Source: Deltaproteobacteria bacterium
GTDB lineage: Bacteria > Myxococcota_A > Polyangia > JAAYKL01
Assembly: GCA_030621515.1 (NCBI GenBank)
Contig: JAUXHN010000006.1
Coordinates: 1 to 52,214, forward strand
Length of the DNA stretch: 52,214 nucleotides
Reading direction: 5' to 3'
Shown: piece by piece, positions 42,241-50,975 of the stretch
Layout: each line of letters starts with the position of its first letter
Position numbering within the stretch: the first letter of the stretch is position 1
Program-made: the position numbers and the translations under genes
The notes under the pieces: model-generated
What the model saw: only the letters and a program-made list of their open reading frames with translations
Told to the model about the DNA's origin: nothing
Database searches by the model: none

Positions 42241-43137
42241 ATGCCCCTGCCGCCCCTGAAGAACCCCTCCAAACCACTCACCATTATTCGCGGCATTGCA
42301 CTGGGAGTGCCGGCGGCGCTGTTTCTTCTGGTGACGCTGATGACCGTCAACTGCGCCCAGGTGCTGTTTCTGATCATCGCGCCGTTTTCCAAGAGAACCT
42401 ATCTGAACTTAAACAGATGGGCCGCAAATTGGTGGTTTGGGTTGTGCGTGAAAGTGGGTCGGGGGGTGCACGGGGTCAACCTGGAGCTGACCGGCGATCC
42501 TGTCCGAACCGGGGAAAACGCGGTGCTGGTAGTGAACCATCAGGAGATGACCGACATCGTTTTCCTCTTCATGGTCGCGCAAGCAGGAGGACGACTGGGT
42601 GATCTGAAGTGGTTTGTAAAGGATGCGGTCAAATATGTTCCGGGAGTCGGCTGGGGCCTATTTCTGCTGGACAATCTGTTCGTGAAACGCCGCTGGTCTT
42701 CGGACAAGGATTCCATCGAGGCTGTCTTCGCCCGACTGAAACGTAACGAGATCCCATTCTGGCTGGTCCTCTTCGCCGAGGGAACACGGATAACGCAGGA
42801 GAAACTGGTTCGCAGTCGACGGATCGCTCAGAAGAAAAACATGAAGCCTCTGTCACACCTGTTGATCCCTCACGCGAAGGGATTCGTCGCATCCCTGGAA
42901 GGGCTGGGAGATCGACTCGACGCTGTGTATGACATTACCATCGCATACGAGAAGGGTGTGCCCACTCTGGGTCAGTACATCCTTGGCTTTGTGGAGAGGG
43001 CTCACATTCACGTGAAGCGATTCGACGCGAACGATCTCCCTGCCGGACATCAGGCCCTCTCCTTGTGGTTGAACCAACGCTTCGAGGACAAGGACGCTCT
43101 GCTTGACGAGTTCTTCTCCCAGGGCGCGTTTCGATGA
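42241..43137 (+). CDS. PlsC-type lysophospholipid acyltransferase
   Basis: A 298-residue membrane enzyme of the glycerolipid acyltransferase superfamily. A hydrophobic N-terminal segment (about 14-48) is followed by the acceptor motif NHQEMTD (NHxxxxD, catalytic His100), the WFVKD strand and the substrate motif FAEGTR (E180). It resembles 1-acyl-glycerol-3-phosphate acyltransferases, with the longer C-terminal part of eukaryote-like members. It should add an acyl chain to a lysolipid; the substrate is unknown. It sits in the signalling operon, directly before the two sensor kinases. Confidence 0.9.
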   Translation: MPLPPLKNPSKPLTIIRGIALGVPAALFLLVTLMTVNCAQVLFLIIAPFSKRTYLNLNRWAANWWFGLCVKVGRGVHGVNLELTGDPVRTGENAVLVVNHQEMTDIVFLFMVAQAGGRLGDLKWFVKDAVKYVPGVGWGLFLLDNLFVKRRWSSDKDSIEAVFARLKRNEIPFWLVLFAEGTRITQEKLVRSRRIAQKKNMKPLSHLLIPHAKGFVASLEGLGDRLDAVYDITIAYEKGVPTLGQYILGFVERAHIHVKRFDANDLPAGHQALSLWLNQRFEDKDALLDEFFSQGAFR

Positions 43138-45305
43138 ATCTGTTTGTTTTATTGCCACTGTTGTCGTTTGTCGTGCTCGTGTTTGTGTGGTCGTTCGTCT
43201 TCGGACAACGGCGAAACGATCCGGTCAATAACGCCTACCTGATCTTCACTGGTATCGGCGCGACATGGCTTACTCTGGAGCTTCTGCTGTACGTACCAGG
43301 ATTGTCAGGCTACGAGCACCTGCTGCTACACGCGGTCATCCCGTTCTGGATGATGACCGGATTTCTCTTTCTCAACTTTACCTACAAGCTCACCGATCGA
43401 AAACCGGACCTGATCTACTGGCTGATCCTGGCCGGAACGACAATGGGAATCGGGGTCGACCTGTTCACCGACTATATACTGGCAGGCCACACGAGCCACT
43501 ACTGGGGCGTGGCCGACGGAAGGAACCCGATACCTCACACCCTGATATGCATTCCCAACGCTGCCGGCGGAGCCCTCGGCCTCCTGTTGATCTTGCTGGA
43601 TCACGGAAAGATCGACGATGGCGACAGGAAGGCCGCCTACCAGTCCATACTCCTGGGCGGTTCTTTAACGCTCACGGCGATGGTCACCATGAACATCATC
43701 ATACCCAACTTCTTCGAGATCGACGATTTTCCCCGCTACGGATCCTCGGCCCTGGTGGTGTTCGCTCTCATCATCTACCGCGCAACGATCAAATATCGAT
43801 TCATGACGATCACCGTGGATCAGGTGGCAGAAGAACTTTTCGAGGACATGCGGGACGGCGTGGTGCTCATTGACGGGCAGGGGGCGATCACCAGGACCAA
43901 CAGCGCGATACGGAGCATGTTCGGCATGGGCCCTCATCATGTGGTTGGGATGAACCTGGACGAGTTGATACCCCGGGTCGATCCGGCCGCCGACGGCGGG
44001 GACGGGCGGCTCAAGGTGGACAGGAGCGGAATCTCCAGGATCTATTCCGTCTCCCGGCCCAACAAGACCCACGGGGAGTTGGTACACGGAAAGATTCTGA
44101 TCGTCCGGGACGAGACCGAGGAGATCGAGGCTCAGGAGATCTTGAAAAAAGACCGGGACGACCTCGAGGTTATGGTGCTGCGCAGGACCGAGGAGTCCCT
44201 TCAGGCCCAGCGGATGGAGGCCATCGGATTGCTCACGGGCGGGGTTGCCCACGACTTCAACAACCTGCTCACTGCTATCATGGGGTTCGCGACGGCCGCG
44301 CGGGACGATCTGACCGAGTCGGACCCGATCCGGGAGGACATGGAAGAGGTGGTGGTGGCGACAAAACGCGCCCGGGATATCATCGGCCAGATGATCTCCA
44401 TCAGCTCCACCACAAAGATCGAACCCAGACAGGTAGCCATACCCGATCTCCTGGACGAGGTTCTCAATCTCCTGGAGGCCTCCACATCCGAGTCCATCAA
44501 GATCCAGCGGGACTACGGCAACGAAGAAATGTACGTGATGGCGGATATCACCGGACTTCACCAGGTGATCATGAATATCGGCACCAATGCATTGCACGCC
44601 ATGGAAGAATCCGGTGGAACCCTCAGCGTCGGCCTGGCCCGTGTGGATTCGAATGTATGTATAACCATGGCCGACACGGGCGAGGGGATCGCAAAAAACA
44701 CACTCGATCAGATTTTCGTCCCGTTCTTCACCACCAGGCAGAGCAAGAAGGGATCCGGCCTGGGCCTTGCCATGGTCCTGAATATCATTCAGCAGCACCG
44801 GGGAACCATCGAGGCCACCTCGGAGGAGGGGAAGGGCGCCACCTTCAAGATCTATCTTCCCTGGATCGACAAGAACGACAACGTATCCGAATCGGGAGGC
44901 TTTTCGATCATTGGAGGAAGCGAGCGAATTCTCTTGCTCGACGACAAGGAGCAGGTGCTCAGGGTGGAAAAGCGTATGCTCGAGCCTCTTGGCTACCGGG
45001 TGACGGCCTTCTCCGAGCCTCAGCGGGCCATTGAGACCATACGTGAAAACAAGCGCTCCTTCGATCTTGTGGTCACGGATCTCTCAATGCCCGGCATGTC
45101 CGGGATCGAGTTCGGTGAACAGGTTCTTGAAATGTGTCCCGATCTCCCGATCATCCTGGTCTCGGGAAACCTGCGGGAGGATGACAAGGCACGGGCCCAT
45201 GAACTGGGTTTCGGCGCGGCCCTGTCCAAACCCCTGCCCAAGGCCGTGCTGGCATCCAAAATTCGCGCGCTTCTCGAAGGCGGCAAGCGAGGGGGCAAAC
45301 CATGA
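43134..45305 (+). CDS. Hybrid sensor histidine kinase with 7-TM N-terminus and receiver
   Basis: A 723-residue protein. Seven membrane helices (about 3-216) form the sensor; a PAS domain (about 225-345) follows. The HisKA domain has AHDFNNLL with the phosphorylated His373. The ATPase domain has its N-box around NIGTNALHAM, then DTGEGI and GSGLGLA. A receiver domain closes the protein (LLDDKEQ, phosphoacceptor Asp649 in VVTDLSMPGMSG). The 4-base overlap with the acyltransferase gene and with the next kinase gene shows co-translation. Confidence 0.93.
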   Translation: MNLFVLLPLLSFVVLVFVWSFVFGQRRNDPVNNAYLIFTGIGATWLTLELLLYVPGLSGYEHLLLHAVIPFWMMTGFLFLNFTYKLTDRKPDLIYWLILAGTTMGIGVDLFTDYILAGHTSHYWGVADGRNPIPHTLICIPNAAGGALGLLLILLDHGKIDDGDRKAAYQSILLGGSLTLTAMVTMNIIIPNFFEIDDFPRYGSSALVVFALIIYRATIKYRFMTITVDQVAEELFEDMRDGVVLIDGQGAITRTNSAIRSMFGMGPHHVVGMNLDELIPRVDPAADGGDGRLKVDRSGISRIYSVSRPNKTHGELVHGKILIVRDETEEIEAQEILKKDRDDLEVMVLRRTEESLQAQRMEAIGLLTGGVAHDFNNLLTAIMGFATAARDDLTESDPIREDMEEVVVATKRARDIIGQMISISSTTKIEPRQVAIPDLLDEVLNLLEASTSESIKIQRDYGNEEMYVMADITGLHQVIMNIGTNALHAMEESGGTLSVGLARVDSNVCITMADTGEGIAKNTLDQIFVPFFTTRQSKKGSGLGLAMVLNIIQQHRGTIEATSEEGKGATFKIYLPWIDKNDNVSESGGFSIIGGSERILLLDDKEQVLRVEKRMLEPLGYRVTAFSEPQRAIETIRENKRSFDLVVTDLSMPGMSGIEFGEQVLEMCPDLPIILVSGNLREDDKARAHELGFGAALSKPLPKAVLASKIRALLEGGKRGGKP

Positions 45306-47095
45306 GGGTCATGGCGCTCATTCACCTTGTTGCCCTGGCGGGTTTCCTGTTCCTCGGAGCGACTCTCTACGCTCAGCGCGGAAGGTCGGATCCCGCCGGC
45401 GGGAGCCTGCGGGTGTTCCTGGCAAACATGGCCACGTGGGTGCTTCTTGAGATCTTCCTCTATTTCCCCATGTCCGTAGGCCTGGAGGATGCTATCTACA
45501 GGGTCATGGCCGTGTGCTGGATTCCGTCGTCCTTCTGGTTTCTTCGGTTCGTCTACCGCTTGCTCAAGATAAAAAACGATTGGATCTACTTTTTGTTCGC
45601 GGGTATCTCCTTCGTCGGAGTAATTGTCTACGTTACGACAGACCTGGGATTGGCCGGAACAGAACGCCATAAGTGGGGAGCCTCGGATATCCGCGCCGGG
45701 CATTTCCTTTTCTTTTCCGCGATTCCCATGACGGCCGGCGTGATGGCAGTATTGCTCTCCATTCGTCGATCTTATTCGCCCAATGTAAACGTCATCCGCA
45801 AGCCCTTGAGAATAGTCGCCTCGGGAGTGCTCCTCGTGTTGGCCACCTCGGCATCGTTCGAGATCATGATCATGTGCACCAATGGAATCTGGAGCACCGT
45901 CAGGTTGAGCTCGTGCACGCCGCTTCTCCTGATCCCCTTTGTGGTATACGCCGCAAAAAAATTCGATTTTCTGTCCGGCGGGATGGTGCGCGTGGCCGAG
46001 GAGATCTTCGAGGATGTCCGTGACGGCATCGTTCTGGTGGATCGCAATGGTCTGGTACAACGAGTCAATCCCGCCGCTCAATCCATGCTCGGCATCGCCG
46101 CAAATACGGCCGAGGGATCTCCTGTGGATACGATCTTGAAAAACTGGAGCATCCTCAGGGAAAAGAGAAAAGGGGAGATGACCGTTCGCGACCGGACTCG
46201 GAGCGACAGATTCCTCGATATGTCGGTCTCGATCGTCACGTCTCACTCCGCTCACCGGGGCTGGATAGTTCTGATCCGAGATTTGACGGAGCAAAAAAAC
46301 GCCCGCGAAGTGCTCCAACGCTCGTTCAAAGAACTTGAAGCGGAGATCGAGAGCAGGACCGAAGAGATCAGGCGTACCCGGCGAATGGAAGCCATCGGAA
46401 CCATGACCGGCGGCATCGCCCACGACTTCAATAACCTGCTCGCCGCGATCATCGGGTTCACATCGGCAGCGAAAGAGGACCTGCCCGTGGAGCACAAGAT
46501 CCAGAGAGATCTCAACGAGGTTCTCACCGCCGCCAACAGGGCTCGGGACATCGTCGATCAAATGCTCGAGCTAGGAAGGCACTCGGACCCTCAGCGGGAG
46601 ATGATCGAAATAGGCTCTTTCGTGGAGCGAGTGTTGACCCTCGTCGAGTCGTTCCTGCCCGCATCCATATCCCTGGAGCGGCAACCCCTCAAGGACGAGG
46701 CCTTCGTGATGGGAGATTCAACCCAACTTCACCAGGCGATCATGAACCTGTGCACCAACGGCTATCAGTCGATGAAGGAGACCGGAGGGGAGCTGGTCGT
46801 GTCCGTCAGGATCATCGGGATGTCAATCGGGGCGGGCAGCTCCCGAAAACCCCTGGAGCCCGGGCAATCCGTCCGCATCTCGGTAGCCGATACGGGACCC
46901 GGCATCGACCGTGATATGCTGGATCGCGTCTTCGAACCCACCGGGACCACCACGCCGGACTTGAGCGACGTGGGCCTGGCCATGGCCATGCGTATAGCGC
47001 GGGAACACGACGGCACGATAATGGTCGAGAGCGAGAAAGGCCGGGGTTCCATCTTTTCCCTGTTGCTACCGGTGGCCAACCCTAATCCCCGATGA
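45302..47095 (+). CDS. Sensor histidine kinase, 7-TM paralogue without receiver
   Basis: A 597-residue paralogue of the preceding kinase. It has a similar seven-helix N-terminus (about 3-215), a PAS-like domain and HisKA motif AHDFNNLL with His374. In the ATPase domain DTGPGI is present, but where GxGLGLA is expected the sequence reads SDVGLAMAM, and the ATP lid is shortened, so ATP binding may be impaired. There is no receiver domain. It ends the operon; its 3' end overlaps the convergent yjbQ gene by 14 bases. Confidence 0.9.
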   Translation: MRVMALIHLVALAGFLFLGATLYAQRGRSDPAGGSLRVFLANMATWVLLEIFLYFPMSVGLEDAIYRVMAVCWIPSSFWFLRFVYRLLKIKNDWIYFLFAGISFVGVIVYVTTDLGLAGTERHKWGASDIRAGHFLFFSAIPMTAGVMAVLLSIRRSYSPNVNVIRKPLRIVASGVLLVLATSASFEIMIMCTNGIWSTVRLSSCTPLLLIPFVVYAAKKFDFLSGGMVRVAEEIFEDVRDGIVLVDRNGLVQRVNPAAQSMLGIAANTAEGSPVDTILKNWSILREKRKGEMTVRDRTRSDRFLDMSVSIVTSHSAHRGWIVLIRDLTEQKNAREVLQRSFKELEAEIESRTEEIRRTRRMEAIGTMTGGIAHDFNNLLAAIIGFTSAAKEDLPVEHKIQRDLNEVLTAANRARDIVDQMLELGRHSDPQREMIEIGSFVERVLTLVESFLPASISLERQPLKDEAFVMGDSTQLHQAIMNLCTNGYQSMKETGGELVVSVRIIGMSIGAGSSRKPLEPGQSVRISVADTGPGIDRDMLDRVFEPTGTTTPDLSDVGLAMAMRIAREHDGTIMVESEKGRGSIFSLLLPVANPNPR

Positions 47096-47501
47096 TCTTG
47101 ATCAGCACTCGTTTTCTACGACGTCCGTCAAATTCTCCGTAAAAGATCTGCTCCCACGGCCCGAGATCCAGGCGACCTTCGGTGATGGCAACCACAACCT
47201 CCCGGCCCATCACCTGACGCTTGAGATGCGCATCACCGTTGTCCTCGCCGGTCCGGTTGTGCCGGTATCGATCGATCGGCTCGTGAGGAGCTAACCCCTC
47301 GAGCCAGTCGTCGTAATCGCGGATGAGCCCCGACTCGTCATCGTTGATGTAGACACTGGCCGTGATGTGCATGGCGTTCGTCAGGCAGAGCCCTTCTGCG
47401 ACACCGCTCTCGTCCACGGCCGCCTGAACCTTGTCGGTGATGTTGATGTAATCCCGCCTTGTCTCTGTCTGAAACCACAGTTCTTTTCTCAGGCTCTTCA
47501 T
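47082..47501 (-). CDS. yjbQ: YjbQ family protein (UPF0047)
   Basis: A 139-residue protein of the UPF0047/YjbQ family, the usual length. Motifs are [35 protein letters not shown], and [20 protein letters not shown]. Some members have thiamine-phosphate synthase activity in genetic tests; the true substrate is unclear. The ATG has an AAGGAGGGG box five bases upstream. Confidence 0.95.
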   Translation of the reverse strand: MKSLRKELWFQTETRRDYINITDKVQAAVDESGVAEGLCLTNAMHITASVYINDDESGLIRDYDDWLEGLAPHEPIDRYRHNRTGEDNGDAHLKRQVMGREVVVAITEGRLDLGPWEQIFYGEFDGRRRKRVLIKIIGD

Positions 47502-47579
47502 AAAACCCCTCCTTTACCGGCTTGTGAGATATGCTCTCTTTTTGATCTCAAAAAAACAGGGTGTCAATCAATCTCGAGC

Positions 47580-47609
47580 TTGACAACGAGGCTGTAATGT
47601 ACATATTGT
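47580..47609 (+). promoter_or_regulatory. Promoter of the toxin-antitoxin operon
   Basis: Perfect TTGACA (47580-47585), 18 bases, and TATTGT (47604-47609) lie 44 bases before the antitoxin ATG. Confidence 0.65.
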
Positions 47610-47630
47610 ACAATGTGTACGTTAAGTACA
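47598..47630 (+). promoter_or_regulatory. Operator-like TGTACA repeats in the toxin-antitoxin promoter
   Basis: Two self-complementary TGTACA sites (47598-47603 and 47607-47612) are followed by a TGTAC-GTTAA-GTACA inverted repeat (47616-47630). They cover the -10 box and predicted start, as expected for autoregulation by a Phd-type antitoxin. Confidence 0.55.
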
Positions 47631-47652
47631 CAAAGTGCAAAGAGGGGAGATC

Positions 47653-47913
47653 ATGGACCGTTTGAATGCCAGCGAAGCACGTAGTGATTTTGCGGATGTG
47701 CTCAATCGAGTGGCCTATCGTGGAGAGCGAATCGTGCTCCATCGTCGCGGCAAGGACGTCGCGGCGATTGTATCGGTTGAAGACTTGAAGCTTTTGGAGC
47801 AGCTCGAAGACGAGAGAGACTTGAAGATGGCCAGGGCGGCGCTCAAAGAAGCCGAGAAGAAAGGCACAAAGAAACTTGCTTCTCTCATGAAGGAGCTCGG
47901 TGACTCGAGATAG
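47653..47913 (+). CDS. Type II antitoxin, Phd/YefM family
   Basis: An 86-residue protein. The N-terminal 55 residues are the Phd/YefM DNA-binding dimerisation domain (NASEARSDFADVLNRVAYRGERIVLHRRGKDVAAIVS). The rest is a charged helix that would wrap around the toxin. The ATG at 47653 follows an AGAGGGGAG box. The toxin gene overlaps its end by 14 bases. Confidence 0.93.
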   Translation: MDRLNASEARSDFADVLNRVAYRGERIVLHRRGKDVAAIVSVEDLKLLEQLEDERDLKMARAALKEAEKKGTKKLASLMKELGDSR

Positions 47914-48175
47914 GTCTTTGGTATACACAATCGAAATCGCGCCGGCGGCAGAGCGGGCTATCAAAAAGCTGCCTGCCGATGTGCGTAAACGAATATTCAA
48001 GTCTTTGATTTCTTTGGAACGGGATCCACGCCCGCATAAAGTCAAGAAATTGAGCGGCGAACTTGATCTGTATCGGCTCCGGATCGGTGACTATCGGATC
48101 GTCTACCAGGTTAAAGATGCCGTGCTTGTGGTCGTGGTGGTGAAGGTCGGTCATCGACGTGAAGTGTATCGCTGA
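47900..48175 (+). CDS. Type II toxin, RelE/ParE family
   Basis: A 91-residue toxin: a short first helix (PAAERAIKKLPADVRKRI), then the strand motifs VKKLSGELDLYRLRIGDYRIVYQV and a C-terminal VVVKVGHRREVYR. RelE-type members cut mRNA on the ribosome with Arg and His residues, which are present in GDYRIVY and GHRREVY. The start is GTG with an AAGGAG box inside the antitoxin gene. With the antitoxin it forms a complete pair. Confidence 0.93.
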   Translation: MTRDRSLVYTIEIAPAAERAIKKLPADVRKRIFKSLISLERDPRPHKVKKLSGELDLYRLRIGDYRIVYQVKDAVLVVVVVKVGHRREVYR

Positions 48176-48266
48176 ACTAACCATGAAATAGAGCCTGTGC
48201 GCCTATCCACCCTCTCGAATAACCTTGCTAATATGAATGCACGCTTCAGATTGGCAAGGTTAAAAC

Positions 48267-48295
48267 TTGGTTTTCCTTCGTATAACGAGTATAAG
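48267..48295 (+). promoter_or_regulatory. Putative promoter of the AAA_14/DUF4143 gene
   Basis: TTGGTT (48267-48272), 17 bases, and TATAAG (48290-48295) precede the ATG by 6 bases, so the predicted start falls on the ATG itself. Confidence 0.45.
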
Positions 48296-48301
48296 TAAGG
48301 A

Positions 48302-49471
48302 ATGCAGGGATACATCACGAGACAACTTACCGACCAGGTAACGACAAAGCTGAAGAACAACCCGGTAGTGGCGATTCTGGGCCCAAGGCAGTGTGGCAAG
48401 ACAACGCTGGCCAGACAGATTGTGGAAGAAAACAACGAGTCGGTGTACCTGGATCTCGAACATCCCGCCGATCTGGCAAAGCTCGAAGATCCCCTCGCCT
48501 TTTTCAACCTTCACAAACAGCAACTGATTTGCCTCGACGAAATCCAGCGCGCTCCCGAACTGTTTTCAATCCTCAGGGGTGTCGTCGACAGACAGCGCGA
48601 AGCGGGCCAGTTTCTCGTCCTCGGTTCCGCGTCACCGGATCTGATCCGTCAGAGTTCGGAGTCGCTGGCCGGACGAATCTCCTATCTCGAGTTGAAGCCG
48701 TTCATGTTCATGGAGGTCGACGACGATGGGCCGTCGAGCACCGAACAGGATCTCTGGTTGAGAGGCGGTTTCCCCAGAAGCTATCTTGCGGGGGATGGAG
48801 ATACCAGTTTCGAATGGCGCCAGGACTTTATCCGCACCTTTCTTGAACGCGACATCGGCATGCTCGGCTTTCGGATGCCACCGGCCCGGCTGGGGCGTTT
48901 TTGGAGAATGTGCGCCCACGTACATGGTTCCTTGTTGAACGCGTCCAAGTTGTCCGATTCTCTTGGTGTCAGTTCTCATACAGTTCGCTCATATCTGGAT
49001 CTGCTGGAGCAGACTTTTATGGTTCGCGTACTCTTTCCCGATACCCCTAATTTGAAGAAGCGACTGATCAAGTCGCCAAAAATATTCTTGAGAGACAGTG
49101 GGATCCTCCACGCGTTGCTCGCCATTCGGACTCACGATGACCTGCTCTCTCATCCGATGAGGGGTTCCTCCTACGAAGGATTTGCCATGGAGAATATCCT
49201 GGCGTCTGCGCCTGACTGGGAACCTTCATTCTATCGAACACGCGCGGGAGCGGAAATAGACCTTGTTCTCCGAAGAGGCCGCCACTCGCTCGCGTTTGAA
49301 ATCAAGTCATCCACCGTTCCAAAAGTTTCGCGAGGTTTCTGGCAAGCCCTTGAAGACATTTCTCCCGATGGCGCGTATGTCGTCGCGCCTGTCGAAGAGC
49401 CATACCCAATCAAACACGGCGTAACTGTTATTCCGTTAGCGCAAGCCGCGAACATAATCCACACCCGGTGA
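48302..49471 (+). CDS. AAA_14/DUF4143 ATPase with nuclease-like C-terminus
   Basis: A 389-residue protein. The N-terminal AAA_14 domain has Walker A GPRQCGKTTL, Walker B LICLDEIQ and the LVLGSASPDL sensor strand. A winged-helix-like part is followed by the DUF4143 domain with KIFLRDSGILHALL. The C-terminal segment EIDLVLRRG...FEIKSS matches a PD-(D/E)xK nuclease pattern. These proteins are widely spread, often next to mobile or defence genes, but their role is unknown. An AAGGA run abuts the ATG too closely to act as ribosome binding site; the mRNA may be leaderless. Confidence 0.9.
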   Translation: MQGYITRQLTDQVTTKLKNNPVVAILGPRQCGKTTLARQIVEENNESVYLDLEHPADLAKLEDPLAFFNLHKQQLICLDEIQRAPELFSILRGVVDRQREAGQFLVLGSASPDLIRQSSESLAGRISYLELKPFMFMEVDDDGPSSTEQDLWLRGGFPRSYLAGDGDTSFEWRQDFIRTFLERDIGMLGFRMPPARLGRFWRMCAHVHGSLLNASKLSDSLGVSSHTVRSYLDLLEQTFMVRVLFPDTPNLKKRLIKSPKIFLRDSGILHALLAIRTHDDLLSHPMRGSSYEGFAMENILASAPDWEPSFYRTRAGAEIDLVLRRGRHSLAFEIKSSTVPKVSRGFWQALEDISPDGAYVVAPVEEPYPIKHGVTVIPLAQAANIIHTR

Positions 49472-49512
49472 ATGCTCACCTGACCGAGTCTATCGCTGAC
49501 TGAGCGGAAAAC

Positions 49513-50835
49513 TCAGGCGTTTTCTGCCATGGAGATCTCCTTGAGGGCCGTGGCGACCTCTTCCATGGTGCCTATTCGTTTCTGGGGATCCTTGGCCAGC
49601 ATCTGATCGATCAACTCCACGAGGGCATCCGGAACACCCGCCACCCGGTCGCGCAAATCCGGGTGAGGCTGGCTGATATGCTGCATCATCACCTGCATCG
49701 GCTCCCCTGTGAACGGCGGTACTCCGGCGATCATTTCGAAGAGCGTGATCCCAAAAGAGTATATGTCCGTGCGTGCGTCTGTTTGCGACCCGGATGCCTG
49801 CTCCGGACTCATGTAGCTGGGCGAGCCCATCACCATTCCCTGTATTGTCATGCTCGGTTCGTGGGCAATTTTCGCCAGACCGAAGTCCATCACCTTGGGG
49901 ACCCCGTCTTCACCGAGCAGGACGTTGCTGGGCTTGTAGTCCCGGTGAACCACACCGCGCCCGTGGGCATATGCCAGCGCCTCGGCTATGGAGGTGCACA
50001 GTTTGAGTGACTCGGACAGTGAAAACGAGCCACACTCCTCGAGCAGCTCGGCCAGATCCTTGCCCACCACCAACTCCATGGCCATGTATAGTTCACCGTC
50101 GAGCTCCGTGAGATCGTACACCTGGACGATACACGGGTGGGTCAACTGGGCCAGGGCCTGGGCCTCGCGAATAAACCTTTCCACCGCAGCACCATCCCCG
50201 CTGCGAGCAACGCTCAGAGATTTCAAGGCCACGGGTCTGTTGAGCAGAGTGTCCGACGCCCTGAAAACGACTCCCATACCGCCGCGGCCTATCTCCCCCT
50301 CGACCCTGTAGCGCTCGGAAGACGGCAACACGACCGATGTTCGGCCGGCCGCAACAATCCCGTCAGTGGACGCGATAGTATCCGCCCCGGCGTCGCTCAG
50401 AATGGTTTTCGCCGAGGCCGCGGGATCGTCGAACGTCTTCGCTTCTGGTGATGCCGGCTCCTCCTCCCATTCAGGAAGCCTTCTCCAGGCCATGACCAGC
50501 ACCGATCCAATCGAGAAAATCCAGTAGTACATCGCCATGGATCCTTCGAGGGCCCTGGATCGCGCGGTTCTCACGCTCTTTTTCTTGAACAGGCCCTTGA
50601 TCCTGGGCGGATGTACGAGGTCGGCGCCGAACCCGGACAACGGGCCCACGAGAAAGATCCCGGCCAGGATAACCACAGCCAATACGACCTGTACTTTTCG
50701 AAGAGAGAGAAGCCAACGTCCCAGGGACCGACGATCCCGAACCATCTCCCTGAGGGCGGCCCATCGGCGTCGATTTCGCCGGACGATTGCCGCCAAACCT
50801 CGCACAAGGACGGATGCTATATTCCCTGTAACCAT
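49513..50835 (-). CDS. Membrane Ser/Thr protein kinase with N-terminal membrane domain
   Basis: A 440-residue Hanks-type kinase with reversed order: a basic N-terminus, two membrane helices (about 48-70 and 100-117), then a linker and the kinase domain (about 175-435). Key residues are all present: IGRGGMGVVF, Lys in VALK, HRDYKPSN, DFG and SPEQA. The kinase should face the cytoplasm with the short loop between the helices outside. Unlike the other kinase it has no extracellular domain. The ATG at 50835 has no clear ribosome binding site and a promoter close upstream. Confidence 0.93.
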   Translation of the reverse strand: MVTGNIASVLVRGLAAIVRRNRRRWAALREMVRDRRSLGRWLLSLRKVQVVLAVVILAGIFLVGPLSGFGADLVHPPRIKGLFKKKSVRTARSRALEGSMAMYYWIFSIGSVLVMAWRRLPEWEEEPASPEAKTFDDPAASAKTILSDAGADTIASTDGIVAAGRTSVVLPSSERYRVEGEIGRGGMGVVFRASDTLLNRPVALKSLSVARSGDGAAVERFIREAQALAQLTHPCIVQVYDLTELDGELYMAMELVVGKDLAELLEECGSFSLSESLKLCTSIAEALAYAHGRGVVHRDYKPSNVLLGEDGVPKVMDFGLAKIAHEPSMTIQGMVMGSPSYMSPEQASGSQTDARTDIYSFGITLFEMIAGVPPFTGEPMQVMMQHISQPHPDLRDRVAGVPDALVELIDQMLAKDPQKRIGTMEEVATALKEISMAENA

Positions 50836-50843
50836 GCCGCTTC

Positions 50844-50872
50844 AAAATACATTGGCACAAACAGCACCTCAA
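50844..50872 (-). promoter_or_regulatory. Putative promoter of the second Ser/Thr kinase gene
   Basis: On the minus strand, TTGAGG (50872-50867), 17 bases, and TATTTT (50849-50844) precede the ATG by 8 bases. The predicted leader is 0-2 bases. Confidence 0.5.
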
Positions 50873-50975
50873 GCCTCAAAAGCTCAATTGGGCTGACTGC
50901 GCCGAAATGTTTGAACAGCGGCCTCACTTCCACATCCCCTCACTTTCCGATAGAATCACCGTCAAGGAGGATATC

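Noticed and set aside
43665-44798. 377-codon reverse frame inside the hybrid kinase
   Set aside because: Antisense shadow of a well-supported gene, no ribosome binding site, His/Gly/Asp-rich without a fold.
45020-46561. 513-codon reverse frame across the sensor kinases
   Set aside because: Both kinases on the other strand have complete domain motifs; the reverse frame has none.
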